From Porphyromonadaceae bacterium UBA7555 (GTDB lineage Bacteria; Bacteroidota; Bacteroidia; Bacteroidales; Muribaculaceae), in NCBI GenBank assembly GCA_002478045.1, contig DLLT01000016.1, positions 3,605 through 67,604 of the forward strand: a DNA stretch of 64,000 nt, written 5' to 3'. This document shows, one piece after another, positions 16,259 through 25,506 of the stretch; the stretch's first letter is position 1, and every line of letters starts with the position of its first letter. The notes beneath the pieces were generated by a model. It worked only from the letters and a program-made list of their open reading frames with translations, was not told the DNA's origin and made no database searches. The translations under genes and the position numbers were made by a program.

Positions 16259-16963
16259 ATGAAAACATTACGTTACTTAGGTATGGCGGCTTTAGCAGGC
16301 GCGCTGCTTGTAGGTGAAACAGCATGTAACTCCATGACCAATACTGGCAAAGGAGCTCTTATCGGTGGTGGCGGCGGTGCAGCCGTAGGCGCCGGTATCG
16401 GTGCACTCATCGGCGGAGGCAAGGGCGCCGGCATCGGTAGCGCCATAGGTGCAGCCGTTGGTGCAGGCGCAGGCGCACTCATCGGCAATAAGATGGATAA
16501 ACAGCAGAAGCAGCTTGAGGAACAATTGGCCAATCAGGCTAAGGTAGAACAGACTACCGACCAGAATGGACTGCAAGCCATCAAGGTTACGTTTGACGGC
16601 GGTATCCTTTTTCAGACAGGCAAGTATACGCTCAATGCTCAGGCCAAGAACGACCTCACCGGTTTTGCCACCAACCTCAACAGCAACCCCGGCACCAATG
16701 TACAGATCTATGGATTTACTGACAATACCGGCAGCTTCGAGGTCAATCAAAAGCTTTCGGGTCAGCGTGCCAATGCCGTGCGCAACTATCTTATCAATAG
16801 TGGTGTAGATGCTAGTCGTCTCTCGGCTCAGGGCCGTCCCATGCAGGACTATGTAGCATCCAATGACACTCCCGAAGGTCGCGCCATGAATCGTCGTGTC
16901 GAAATCTATATCACCGCCAGCCAAGAAATGATTCAGCAGGCCGAAGCCGGAACACTCAAATAA
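16259..16963 (+). CDS. OmpA-family protein with glycine-zipper domain (YiaD-like)
   Basis: 234 residues. After a short signal sequence ending in ETAC (a loose Bacteroidetes-type lipobox, Cys22 possible lipid site) comes a Gly/Ala glycine zipper (GALIGGGGGAAVGAG repeats, about 31-78), a helix of Gln/Lys, and a C-terminal OmpA-like peptidoglycan-binding domain (about 115-225; IYGFTDNTGSFEVNQKLSGQRA and RRVEI). It probably tethers the outer membrane to peptidoglycan. The longer open frame upstream is rejected because it runs through the TAATTTTG box at 16165-16172. A strong terminator follows at 17044-17084. Confidence 0.9.
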   Translation: MKTLRYLGMAALAGALLVGETACNSMTNTGKGALIGGGGGAAVGAGIGALIGGGKGAGIGSAIGAAVGAGAGALIGNKMDKQQKQLEEQLANQAKVEQTTDQNGLQAIKVTFDGGILFQTGKYTLNAQAKNDLTGFATNLNSNPGTNVQIYGFTDNTGSFEVNQKLSGQRANAVRNYLINSGVDASRLSAQGRPMQDYVASNDTPEGRAMNRRVEIYITASQEMIQQAEAGTLK

Positions 16964-17043
16964 TACGTCCTTAGATCGACAGAGCGCCTTGCACATCTTT
17001 GGCGCGATGGGCTTTTAGGCCAAAGGCAAAAACAAATTATACC

Positions 17044-17084
17044 GCGAGTGACGTCATCTTCGGGTGATGTCATTCGCGCTTTTT
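17044..17084 (+). terminator. Rho-independent terminator of the OmpA-like gene
   Basis: A 15-bp stem with three G-T pairs (arms 17044-17058 and 17063-17077) and a TTCG loop is followed shortly by TTTTT. Confidence 0.85.
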
Positions 17085-17966
17085 AATCCCATTTGTACCC
17101 TCGGAATTGCCAAAATCCGTGTAACCATACAAACGAAATCATGAGCAAAATCTCGGTCGAAAAGTCAAGTCAAATTCAATAGAGAACAGGCACGCGAAAT
17201 AACACACATAAACAACTGTGAAAGTGTGTGTTATCAAGACGGCGAAATATCCATCCAAACTCCGAGCAACAAACCGGTAACACTCCTCTAACAAGGCTCT
17301 AACAAGCAGCTAACAACACTATAAGAAAGATATAAAGTAAGAAAGTAAGAATTATATTTAAGAGAGAGTATTGAGAGAAAAATTTTTAATGTCTCGCTGA
17401 CGCTCGGCCGCGCGCGCTCGACAACGGAGATTGATACCGCTAATGAATACGGCTGCCGCCCCAAAAATAGTCTCGGACATCGGGCTGAAAAGCACCAAAT
17501 GCCGAGAAAGATCCATTGGCTGCCACATTCACAAAAAAGCCGCCGGCATTTCGACCCTCGTTGCAATAATACCCATACGCTCGGTGCAAATTATAGGGAG
17601 GAAAAGGGCGGGGGCTCCGCGAAAACGCCGACAGCCACCACGTCCACCATTCCCCGCAGATTTTCACGGAAACCCTACGAAATCTCCTAAGAGTCCAAAG
17701 GGTCCAAGAGACTCGAAAGACCCAAAGAACCCCTAAAAACACTTTCGAGAAGCAAACCCTCGCCAAAAGCGGGTGCATCTTGTCTTTTGGCGGTCATTGT
17801 ACGTCATTCGACATTCAAAAGGCCGTTTTTTTTGCTTAAAATAGTCTGTATAAGAAAAAAAATGGTTAATTTTGGGGTGTGCAAATGCACGTAATATTTA
17901 CAAACCATAATTTTATCCGGGGTTCGGGTCTAACCCGACCCTCCCAAAAACCTATAATTTTAATAT
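17085..17966. other. About 0.9 kb without a convincing gene; possible decayed element
   Basis: No open frame here looks like a protein with family features. The stretch holds a 10-bp inverted repeat (ATAACACACA at 17199-17208, TGTGTGTTAT at 17225-17234), three TCTAACAA/GCTAACAA-type repeats (17284-17316), a GA-rich tract, a 9-bp tandem array (17681-17734) and, near its end, a TAATTTTG box (17867-17874) and a leader hairpin (17921-17946) of the next gene. A short frame at about 17170-17290 (Q-V-K-F-N-R-E ... S-N-K-P-V-T-L-L) reads like a gene end but has no start. Confidence 0.5.
17681..17734. repeat. Degenerate 9-bp tandem repeat, AAGTCCTTA family, copy B (GTCCAA variant)
   Basis: Six units of 9 bp such as AGAGTCCAA, AGGGTCCAA, GAGACTCGA, AAGACCCAA, AGAACCCCT. 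Same period and purine-purine-GTCC pattern as copies at 11183-11227 and 25507-25578, but more diverged. Confidence 0.5.
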
Positions 17967-19901
17967 ATGGAAAAGTGTGACGATCCCGTTGGCGCGGCCT
18001 CCCAAGCCCAAGACCAATCCCTACCAACCTCCGAAGGCATCAAAGAAACGACAGCGCCCGAGCCTGAGTCCCAAGAGTTGGCTCCGGCTGCCCCGACTGA
18101 AGATGCCGAGCAAGGAGCTACAGCTTACCAGAATCAGGATGCCGAAGCGCAGCCTGCCGACTTGGCCGCTGCCGAGCCGGAACATCCACGTCACACCTTG
18201 CCGGATACCGTCGAGGGCGTCATCGAAGCTCTGCAAGCACTTGCCGACGGACCTGCTGCCGAGATTTCGCGCGACGTTGTATCACGACTGCGTTTGCAGG
18301 CTTCCACGCTGCGCAACAAGCATATAGAAGAGCTTCGCACAGCATGGGTCGCCGAGGGCAATGCCCCCGAGGGCTTCGCCGCGCCCGAAGACGATACCGA
18401 GAGCCGCATCTCCGCGCTTGTCGAAACCATACGCATCAAGAAAAACGAGTATTTGGCTCAGCAAGAGGCCGTTCGCTTGGCCAATCTTGAGCGCAAAAAC
18501 GATATTATCGAAAAAATAAATGCACTGGCCGACGATACGGACAACGTAGGCCGTAACTTCCCGGCTTACCGCGAGTTGCAAGATGCCTTTAACGCCATAG
18601 GCGATGTGCCGCCGACCGAGGAGACCGCCGTATGGAAACGTTTCCAGGAAGCTCGCGAAAGATACAGCGACAACCTGAAAATCAATAAGGAATTACGTGA
18701 CTACGACTTCAAGAAAAACCTTGAGTCCAAGGAGTTGCTGATAAAAGAAGCCGAGGCGTTGGCCGATGAAAAGGATATCATCATCGCCTTTAAGCGTGTA
18801 CAAGAGCTCCATAACAAATGGCGCGAGATAGGTCCCGTGGCCAAGGAGCTTCGCGAAGACATCTGGGCCAAATTCAAGGACGCCTGCGCCGTGGTCAATA
18901 AGCGCTATCAGGCATTCTTCGAAGAACGCAAGGCACGCGAGGCCGAGAACGAAGCCGGCAAGACGGCCTTGTGCGAACGCATCGAAGCCCTCGATTTCGA
19001 GGCTTTGAAGACCTTCCCCGCATGGGAGGATATGACTAAGCAGATACTTGAGGCTCAGGAAGAATGGAAGAAACTCGGATATGCCTCACGTAAGGTCAAC
19101 AATGCGCTTTTCAACCGCTTCCGTGCCACATGCGACAAATTCTTCGAGGCCAAAGCTGCATTCTTCCGCAAAATTAAGGAAGAAATGGCCGCCAACTTGG
19201 CGCGCAAAATCGCTTTGGCCGAGGAAGCCGAAGCCCTGAGCACCAGCACCGATTGGCGCAAAACCACTGATCGCCTCGTCGAAATGCAGAAGGAATGGAA
19301 GACTATCGGCTCGGTGCCCAAAAAACAGAGCGACACCGTCTGGACACGCTTCCAGAAGGCCTGCGATGCTTTCTTTGCAAACAAGAAAGCGACCTCCAAG
19401 GGTACGCGTCAGACCGAGTTGGCCAATCTGCAAGCCAAACGCGATCTCATCAAACGGCTGGACGAAATCACCGCAGAGACACCCAAAGACGATGCGCGCA
19501 AGCTGATCGCCGACCTGCAAGAGCAATGGAAGGGCATCGGGCACGTGCCTTTCAAGGATAAAGATGCGGTATACGATGCTTTCCGCAAGCGCATAGACGA
19601 AGTGCGCCAGCAATTTGACCTGCGCCAGAGCCGCGAACGTATGGAGCGTTTCAATAGCAATCTGTCCGAGATAGCCGGCGATAAAGACCGACTGGGACGC
19701 GAACGCGAGCGTATGGCTCGTGCTTTGGATGCACGTCGCCAGGAGCTGCGTACATATGCCAATAACCTCGGATTTCTGTCCTCCAAGAGCAAAAGCGGCG
19801 ACTCGCTGGTGCGCGAAATGGAGGGCAAGATGCGCCGCCTCGAAGCCGAGATTGCGGACATTGAGCAGCGTATGCGTCTGGTAGACGACAAGCTGTCGTA
19901 A
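17967..19901 (+). CDS. DUF349 repeat protein
   Basis: 644 residues, acidic and highly helical. An N-terminal low-complexity Ala/Glu/Pro/Gln segment (about 1-75) is followed by five or more DUF349 units, each with the W-x-x-(I/L)-G signature (ELHNKWREIGPV, AQEEWKKLGYA, MQKEWKTIGSVP, LQEQWKGIGHVP). No signal peptide or membrane segment, so cytoplasmic. DUF349 proteins are conserved in Bacteroidetes and in Actinobacteria, with no settled function. The likely promoter box is TAATTTTG at 17867-17874, giving an 85-base leader containing a GC-rich hairpin. Confidence 0.9.
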   Translation: MEKCDDPVGAASQAQDQSLPTSEGIKETTAPEPESQELAPAAPTEDAEQGATAYQNQDAEAQPADLAAAEPEHPRHTLPDTVEGVIEALQALADGPAAEISRDVVSRLRLQASTLRNKHIEELRTAWVAEGNAPEGFAAPEDDTESRISALVETIRIKKNEYLAQQEAVRLANLERKNDIIEKINALADDTDNVGRNFPAYRELQDAFNAIGDVPPTEETAVWKRFQEARERYSDNLKINKELRDYDFKKNLESKELLIKEAEALADEKDIIIAFKRVQELHNKWREIGPVAKELREDIWAKFKDACAVVNKRYQAFFEERKAREAENEAGKTALCERIEALDFEALKTFPAWEDMTKQILEAQEEWKKLGYASRKVNNALFNRFRATCDKFFEAKAAFFRKIKEEMAANLARKIALAEEAEALSTSTDWRKTTDRLVEMQKEWKTIGSVPKKQSDTVWTRFQKACDAFFANKKATSKGTRQTELANLQAKRDLIKRLDEITAETPKDDARKLIADLQEQWKGIGHVPFKDKDAVYDAFRKRIDEVRQQFDLRQSRERMERFNSNLSEIAGDKDRLGRERERMARALDARRQELRTYANNLGFLSSKSKSGDSLVREMEGKMRRLEAEIADIEQRMRLVDDKLS

Positions 19902-19911
19902 CTAACGGATA

Positions 19912-19950
19912 CACTTCCGGGCGGCATTCCTGCCGTGCTGCCCGGAAGTG
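19912..19950 (+). terminator. Stem-loop after the DUF349 gene
   Basis: Eleven-base arms CACTTCCGGGC (19912-19922) and GCCCGGAAGTG (19940-19950) begin 10 bases after the stop codon. There is no T-run, so termination is inferred from position. Confidence 0.5.
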
Positions 19951-20081
19951 CTCGTCTCCGGATGGGCGATACTTGCTATGACCGAACCTGTGGTTGCAGG
20001 CGCCGGATAAATAGATAACTAGTACAAAGATTAACCAAACAAATAAAAAATGGATTATGCAATTAATAAATTGCAAAGCCT

Positions 20082-21509
20082 ATGTGTAAAACGGATAGAT
20101 TACTAAGTATGGACAAATCACTTACTGAAAAAAGGACAAATAAGAAATACGGCGCATGGATTCCGGCATTGTTCAATCTGACGGACATCCTGATGATAAA
20201 TGTGCTGTATTGGCTGACTATAGCTATAGGAAATCTCGATAATGATGCTATCTGCCGTGGCTGGATATTATGCAATATCGCCTACCTCTTGCCGATGACG
20301 GTACAATTTGTCAAGCATGACAACTGTCGCACGATCTTGCTGGATCACACTGTGGTGCGTGCTTTCCGCGCAGTTGGATTGCACTGCCTTGCTTTCCTGT
20401 CTTTGCTGCAACTTTTTGATTACAACCTTGGTATTGCTTCGTATGTCAAGTTTTACGGTATCTTGATAGTGGCATGGCCGCTGGTGTGGACGCTGTCGCG
20501 TCTGATGCTCAAGCACCTGCGCAAACAGGGTCGCAACTTTGTGCGTGTGGTCATAGTGGGCACCAATTCGACTGCACACCGCTTGTATCACGAGATGAAC
20601 AGCGACGCCGGATACGGCTTTTACGTTATGGGCTTTATAGACGATGAAAAGCCCGAGGGCGAGCTGCCGGCGCCGTATATCGGGTCGTTGGATGTGCTTG
20701 ACGCGTATGTCAAGGAACACGATGTCGATGAGATTTACTTTGCGTGGTCGGGCGAGAAGGCCCAGGCACTGTCTCGTGTGCTCAAAATCGCGGACGACAA
20801 TGTAGTGTCATTCTACTACGTGCCGCAGATTTCGCGCTACGTACGCCGTCACTTCGAGAGCAAGAGCATCGGCGCCATGAATGTCTTGAGCCTTCTGCGC
20901 AATCCCTTGAGCAATCCGCTCAACCGCGGCATCAAGCGCTTGTTCGATATCGTATTTTCGTCGATATTCTTGATATTTTTCCCCATCATACTGATACCGG
21001 TGGCTATAGCTATCAAACTATCCTCTCCCGGTCCGGTATTCTTCAAACAAAAACGCACCGGATATCGCGGACGTACATTCAATTGCTTGAAATTCCGCAC
21101 AATGCGCGTCAATGCTGCGGCGGATACTGCCCAGGCCACCAAGGATGATCCGCGCAAAACCAAAGTCGGCGATTTCCTGCGCAAGACCTCGCTGGACGAG
21201 CTGCCCCAGTTTATCAATGTCTTTCTCGGCGATATGTCCGTTGTAGGACCGCGCCCGCACATGCTTAAGCAAACCGAAAGCTATACCCGGTTGATAGATA
21301 AATACATGGTGCGCCATGTCGTCAAGCCCGGTATTACCGGATGGGCACAGGTCAACGGCTATCGTGGCCTTACGGACGAGGTATGGAAGATGGAGAAGCG
21401 CGTCGAGTACGATGTATGGTACATCGAGCATTGGCATTTCTTTCTGGATATGAAGATTATAGCTCGTACGGTGCTTAATGCCGTCCACGGCGAGTCCAAC
21501 GCTTTCTGA
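20082..21509 (+). CDS. Polyprenyl glycosylphosphotransferase (WcaJ/WbaP-like sugar transferase)
   Basis: 475 residues. An N-terminal four-helix membrane region (about 20-140) is followed by a Rossmann-like CoA-binding region (VRVVIVGTNSTAHRLYHEM), a fifth membrane segment (about 285-310) and the bacterial sugar-transferase domain with KRLFDIVFS, GPVFFKQKRTGYRGRTF, KFRTMR, DELPQ and GPRP motifs. The family puts the first sugar-1-phosphate on undecaprenyl phosphate to start O-antigen, capsule or exopolysaccharide repeat units. The ATG at 20109 (MDKSLTEKR) is an alternative start. No glycosyltransferase cluster follows, so it may be one of several priming enzymes. Confidence 0.92.
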   Translation: MCKTDRLLSMDKSLTEKRTNKKYGAWIPALFNLTDILMINVLYWLTIAIGNLDNDAICRGWILCNIAYLLPMTVQFVKHDNCRTILLDHTVVRAFRAVGLHCLAFLSLLQLFDYNLGIASYVKFYGILIVAWPLVWTLSRLMLKHLRKQGRNFVRVVIVGTNSTAHRLYHEMNSDAGYGFYVMGFIDDEKPEGELPAPYIGSLDVLDAYVKEHDVDEIYFAWSGEKAQALSRVLKIADDNVVSFYYVPQISRYVRRHFESKSIGAMNVLSLLRNPLSNPLNRGIKRLFDIVFSSIFLIFFPIILIPVAIAIKLSSPGPVFFKQKRTGYRGRTFNCLKFRTMRVNAAADTAQATKDDPRKTKVGDFLRKTSLDELPQFINVFLGDMSVVGPRPHMLKQTESYTRLIDKYMVRHVVKPGITGWAQVNGYRGLTDEVWKMEKRVEYDVWYIEHWHFFLDMKIIARTVLNAVHGESNAF

Positions 21510-21597
21510 TGAGTTGCAGCTGCTTGCCTTAGACTTTACAACTGCGATGCCAAGAGGTGTAATCAATTGTTGGCTTTCAACTGAGGGTCGAAAGATG

Positions 21598-21623
21598 TTA
21601 CATCTGATTATTGTCTGATGTAA
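21598..21623. promoter_or_regulatory. Inverted repeat upstream of the unknown exported protein gene
   Basis: TTACATC (21598-21604) and GATGTAA (21617-21623), 12 bases apart, end 22 bases before the ATG at 21646. It could be an operator or leader hairpin; no known regulator site is recognised. Confidence 0.35.
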
Positions 21624-21645
21624 AGGTGCTTAACTATCTAAAGTA

Positions 21646-22494
21646 ATGTCAGTGATATCCTTGTTTGCCGTACTGGCCTTGGTCACGGACACATTGTGTC
21701 CCCGGGTCTTGGCGCCTGTAGAGGCTGCAGACGTGCATGTGCGCTGTCGTGCGCCGTGGAGCCTTGAATGGCGCGATGCCGCATCGGGCGATGCGCGACG
21801 CCTTGTCATAGACGTCAGGCGCGACAATATTTACGGAGATAAGGCTATGGTCGAATATGTCGCAGGAACAGATAGTGTAATGGCCCAATGGGATATAGAT
21901 GCTAAGGATGCTTCCGGTCCGGTGTCGTTGCGCATCGCCAAAGACCATTATGGCACGCATCTATATGCAGTGAATGGCGAGGAACTTGAGACGGCCGATA
22001 TGGATATTGATTTTGCCGTGGGCAGTTCGATAGTTGCGCGACACGACAGCGGAGTGCACCCCACGGTTGCACGCGCTCCTATTATATATCGTTTTATGCC
22101 GCGCAAATTCGGGATGAGCCGTGACCGATTGGCTGCATATCTGGCCGAGAGTTCCGATATGACCGAAGGGTTATGGGAATTTATGGACAGCGATATCGGG
22201 GTCGAGGGGACGATGGTGACGGCCCCGCTGCGCATAGCGACGCTGCGTGACGGCGCCGGATATGTGATAGTCTATTTGAGTGGGTACGACACTTCGGATG
22301 CTTGGCGCACGATGGACATCAAGGGATGGCTGACGCCTACGCCGTTTATTCGCGATTACGACTTGCAATGGTATTGTGCTGACGGTGAAAAACTTGACAG
22401 ACAGGTACACGCCACCCTCGATGAAGGCGGTTCGATATTGACGCTTAACCTCGGCTCACAGCCGATGACAGTGCGTTTTCGCCGCTTCCGGTAG
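21646..22494 (+). CDS. Exported protein of unknown function
   Basis: 282 residues. I do not recognise a family. The N-terminus (MSVISLFAVLALVTDTLCPR, cut near VEA) is hydrophobic like a signal peptide. The mature part is beta-rich with regular Asp/Gly turns and ends in a strand pattern (TLNLGSQPMTVRFRRF). One pair of blocks (VSLRIAKDHYGTHLYAVNGEEL; YVIVYLSGYDT) might be two beta-sandwich halves. It is alone between the sugar transferase and holA. Confidence 0.6.
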   Translation: MSVISLFAVLALVTDTLCPRVLAPVEAADVHVRCRAPWSLEWRDAASGDARRLVIDVRRDNIYGDKAMVEYVAGTDSVMAQWDIDAKDASGPVSLRIAKDHYGTHLYAVNGEELETADMDIDFAVGSSIVARHDSGVHPTVARAPIIYRFMPRKFGMSRDRLAAYLAESSDMTEGLWEFMDSDIGVEGTMVTAPLRIATLRDGAGYVIVYLSGYDTSDAWRTMDIKGWLTPTPFIRDYDLQWYCADGEKLDRQVHATLDEGGSILTLNLGSQPMTVRFRRFR

Positions 22495-22533
22495 CCATGG
22501 TGACGTACCGGAATCCATAAGCCTTGTCGCCGT

Positions 22534-22553
22534 GGGCGCAATGTGTTGCGCCC
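22534..22553. terminator. Inverted repeat between convergent genes
   Basis: GGGCGCAA (22534-22541) and TTGCGCCC (22546-22553) around a four-base loop, 40 bases after the exported protein gene and 60 before the end of holA. It resembles the GGGGCG...CGCCCC arms of the susD terminator at 33019-33052. Confidence 0.5.
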
Positions 22554-22612
22554 CTACATTGCCTATTGTTCTGAAACAGTGTATGCGCTTGAACTCGCTA
22601 TTGGGACAACTC

Positions 22613-23650
22613 CTATACGCCGAGGTATCCCTTGGCACTAAGGATGTGATACATAAGGTCGTGGAATAGCGCGTGCTCGTTTTGGCGTGACCCGGCACCC
22701 TTGCTTTGCGCGTCAAATTGTCGCAACGCGCGTATCACCTCAATGACCTGTGAGGCATTGTAATTGCGGCGTCCCACGGCGAAGCGTTTCAGTGGGTACG
22801 GGCTTTTCAGTCCCAGCGCCTGCATCTGCGCTCGGTCGCTCTTGTCCGGGGTGTACCATGACACCAGCAGGTCCGAGAAGAATCCGAATATAGCTGCCGA
22901 GGCCAGTACCAGAGGCGTTGATTTGGGGTTGCTGCGAAAATAGTCCGCGATGCGGAACACGCGGAGGGCATCCTTTTGCGCCAGTGCATCCACCAATTCA
23001 TAGGCATTATACTCTTTTGAGTATCCGATATTTCGCTCGATGGATTGCGGCGTTACCGTTGCGCCAGGCCCCAGGATTGTTGTCAGCTTCGAGATCTCGT
23101 TGTACAGACGGCTGAGGTCATTGCCGACGTATTCCTTGAGCATTTCCAGCGCCTTGGGGTCAACGTTCAGCCCCTGGTCCTTGATGAAAGAGGCGATATG
23201 TGTACCTATTTGATAATCGGGGATTTTCTTGGACTCGAAGACCACGGCGCCCGATGATTTGACGGCGGCCATCAGTTGCTTGCCCTTGGCGGCGGCGCCA
23301 CGCGAGCATATCACCAGGATGGTGGACGGCGATGGTTCGGACACATACCGGGCCAATTTGTCGAGCACATCGGCGCGTACGCTCTGAGCCTCCTTGAGTA
23401 TCACCACAAGGCGGTCCGACATCATCGGATAGCGGCGACAGATGTCCACAACTTCGGCCATATCGGTCTGCGGCGCGTACAAGATGTATTGGTTGAATAC
23501 CTTTTCGTCCTCGCTGAGTATATTCTCAAAGTCCTTGGTGAGCACGTCTATAAAGTAGCCTTCCTCGCCATGAAGCAGGTACACGGGGGCATACTCGCCC
23601 TTTTTGAGCGAGGCGCGCAGCGAGGCAAAAGTCGTAGATGCGGATGCCAT
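22613..23650 (-). CDS. holA: DNA polymerase III delta subunit HolA
   Basis: 345 residues. The order of segments is that of the clamp-loader delta subunit: VYLLHGEEGYFIDVLTKDF at the N-terminus, RRYPMMSDRLVVILKEAQ (beta-clamp contact region), PSPSTILVICSRGAA, and the C-terminal helical collar domain with NDLSRLYNEISKLTTI and NIGYSKEYNAYELVDAL. Like other delta subunits it lacks a working Walker A. It opens the sliding clamp for loading on DNA. It is divergent from the HsdR-N gene, with 67 bases between the starts. Confidence 0.95.
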   Translation of the reverse strand: MASASTTFASLRASLKKGEYAPVYLLHGEEGYFIDVLTKDFENILSEDEKVFNQYILYAPQTDMAEVVDICRRYPMMSDRLVVILKEAQSVRADVLDKLARYVSEPSPSTILVICSRGAAAKGKQLMAAVKSSGAVVFESKKIPDYQIGTHIASFIKDQGLNVDPKALEMLKEYVGNDLSRLYNEISKLTTILGPGATVTPQSIERNIGYSKEYNAYELVDALAQKDALRVFRIADYFRSNPKSTPLVLASAAIFGFFSDLLVSWYTPDKSDRAQMQALGLKSPYPLKRFAVGRRNYNASQVIEVIRALRQFDAQSKGAGSRQNEHALFHDLMYHILSAKGYLGV

Positions 23651-23717
23651 AATGTTTGTCTCGAAATTATTTTGTAAATTTACGCATTATTCCGTTTTCG
23701 GACAAATCTTTCATTCG

Positions 23718-24218
23718 ATGTCACCACGCCCCGCATTTGATTTGCGCGAATTTGTACCGCTCAATCTGCCTACTTACGACATAAAGTTGCGTCGCCGCAG
23801 CACGGACAGCGCCATCGAGGTATACGATGAATTGCGCCGTATGTGGGTGATGCTGACGCCCGAAGAATGGGTGCGTCAGCACTTCACGCATTATCTTATC
23901 TCGCATTTGGGCTATCCCTCTCTGCGTATGGCCAATGAGGTGGGATTGCGCTTCAACGAAACGCAACGGCGCTGTGATACTGTGATTTACGATGAAAGGC
24001 TCACGCCGGTGGCTATCGTGGAGTACAAGGCGCCTTCGGTGACTATTACGCAAAACGCTTTTGATCAAATTGTGCGGTACAATCTGGTGTTGAAGACGCC
24101 TTATCTGTTTGTATCCAACGGATTACGGCATTACTGTGTACATGTTGATACGGCCGGCGGCACGTATCAATTTCTGGAAGGTTTGCCGCGATACGACGAC
24201 ATTTTAGCCTGCAAATAG
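23718..24218 (+). CDS. Solitary HsdR N-terminal (HSDR_N) domain protein
   Basis: 166 residues. It contains a PD-(D/E)XK-type fold as in type I restriction HsdR N-termini: NEVGLRFNETQRRCDTVIYDE and VAIVEYKAPSVTITQNAFDQI, where Asp, Glu and Lys of the D...ExK motif are present (D in RCDTVI, EYK). No helicase part, no hsdM or hsdS nearby. Such stand-alone proteins are widespread in Bacteroidetes and are annotated 'type I restriction enzyme HsdR N-terminal domain'; their role is unknown, possibly a nuclease. The start MSPRPAF is chosen because the upstream frame lies inside holA on the opposite strand. Confidence 0.85.
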   Translation: MSPRPAFDLREFVPLNLPTYDIKLRRRSTDSAIEVYDELRRMWVMLTPEEWVRQHFTHYLISHLGYPSLRMANEVGLRFNETQRRCDTVIYDERLTPVAIVEYKAPSVTITQNAFDQIVRYNLVLKTPYLFVSNGLRHYCVHVDTAGGTYQFLEGLPRYDDILACK

Positions 24219-24234
24219 CATGTAATGCAATTGC

Positions 24235-25482
24235 TTAGCTCTCGGCGTTGAGCAGCTGCATCAGCATCAGCATTGCGGCATTGGTGGCACTCGCGGCTAC
24301 TGTGGCGCGGTCGCCCGAAAAGTGGTGCAGGGCGGAGGTGTGCGCCGAGGGGGTGCGTGCCGCAATCCATACCGTGCCTACGGGCTTGTCCGGCGTTGCT
24401 CCGCCCGGACCGGCTATGCCCGAAGTAGCCACGGCACACGAGCATCCGAGGCATCGGGCCGCGCCCTCGGCCATGGCTTCGACCACGGGCTGACTGACTG
24501 CGCCTTCGCTGTCAAGTACCTGACGAGAAACACCTAAAACGTTGTGCTTTACTTCGTTGGAATAAGCTACGATGCCTCCGGCGAAGATATCCGAGCATCC
24601 CGCTACGGCCGTAATTGCCGAAGCGATGCGTCCGCCGGTGCAGCTTTCGGCTGTCCCGAGGGTGTATCCGCGGCTGCGTACCTTCTTGATGAGCATCTCG
24701 GCGGTGGACATAGCGCCTTCGCCTACGATGAGCGAGCCCAGCCGTTCGCGCAGATCGGTGGTGAGCGCTGCCGCTGTAGCGCGCGTGGCCTCGGCGTCGC
24801 TGCCTACGCCGTCCAGGCGCAGACGTATTACGGGCACGTCAGGCAGATAGGCCAGATGGAAGCCCGCGGGCAGAGCCTTCTCCCAAGCGTCAAGCCGTTC
24901 GGCAAGGGCGCTCTCCGTAATTCCGGTGATGACGAGAGTATTGTGTGTCAGTGTTTTGTCGCCGTGGAAGCGTTCGCCGAGCATAGGTACCACTGCCTGT
25001 CTGAGCATCCCACGCGTTTCGGACGGTACTCCCGGCATCGCCACCAGCACGTGACCGTCTCGTTCCCACATCATTAAGGGCGCTGTGCCGTAGATATTCT
25101 GTATCACCGTGCATGTATCGGGCACGAGAGCCTGATTTTCGGTCAAGGCGTTGAGCTTGCGGCCTTTGGCGGCAAAAATACGCTTAATATTAGCCGTTAC
25201 CTTCGGGTCGCGGCGCAAGTTTCCTCCAAAGATGCTCGTCAAAGCTGCTTTGGTGATATCGTCCTTGGTCGGGCCGAGACCGCCGGTGGTGATTACGATT
25301 TCGGCGGCAGCCATAGCGCGATGCACGGCGGCGGTGATGTCGGCTGCGACGTCACCCACGACCTCCACCCCGACAACAGGGATGCCCAAGGGGTTGAGAC
25401 TGCGGGCTATATCGCCCGAATTGGTGTCGGTGACGCGTCCCAGCAGGATTTCGTCGCCGATGACTATTACGTAAGCTTTCAT
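24235..25482 (-). CDS. cinA: CinA-family protein: nicotinamide mononucleotide deamidase / ADP-ribose pyrophosphatase
   Basis: 415 residues. The N-terminal MoaB/MogA-like COG1058 domain (IGDEILLGRVTDTNSGDIA, TTGGLGPTKDD) is followed from about residue 260 by the PncC amidohydrolase domain (ESCTGGRIASAITAVAGCSDIF, GGIVAYSNEVKHNVLG, TSGIAGPGG). CinA proteins recycle NMN and clear ADP-ribose derivatives. It follows tsaD in the same direction, with 163 bases between them holding a 9-bp tandem repeat. Confidence 0.95.
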   Translation of the reverse strand: MKAYVIVIGDEILLGRVTDTNSGDIARSLNPLGIPVVGVEVVGDVAADITAAVHRAMAAAEIVITTGGLGPTKDDITKAALTSIFGGNLRRDPKVTANIKRIFAAKGRKLNALTENQALVPDTCTVIQNIYGTAPLMMWERDGHVLVAMPGVPSETRGMLRQAVVPMLGERFHGDKTLTHNTLVITGITESALAERLDAWEKALPAGFHLAYLPDVPVIRLRLDGVGSDAEATRATAAALTTDLRERLGSLIVGEGAMSTAEMLIKKVRSRGYTLGTAESCTGGRIASAITAVAGCSDIFAGGIVAYSNEVKHNVLGVSRQVLDSEGAVSQPVVEAMAEGAARCLGCSCAVATSGIAGPGGATPDKPVGTVWIAARTPSAHTSALHHFSGDRATVAASATNAAMLMLMQLLNAES

Positions 25483-25506
25483 TGAATGTTCATTTGAAGA
25501 ATTGTC

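Noticed and set aside
17440..17778. A 112-codon minus-strand frame in the gene-poor stretch
   Set aside because: Composition is Trp/Arg-rich and disordered-looking, it spans a 9-bp repeat array, and there is no promoter or known family.
20082..21509. A full capsule or LPS cluster beginning at the sugar transferase
   Set aside because: The next genes are an unknown exported protein and holA; no glycosyltransferases follow.
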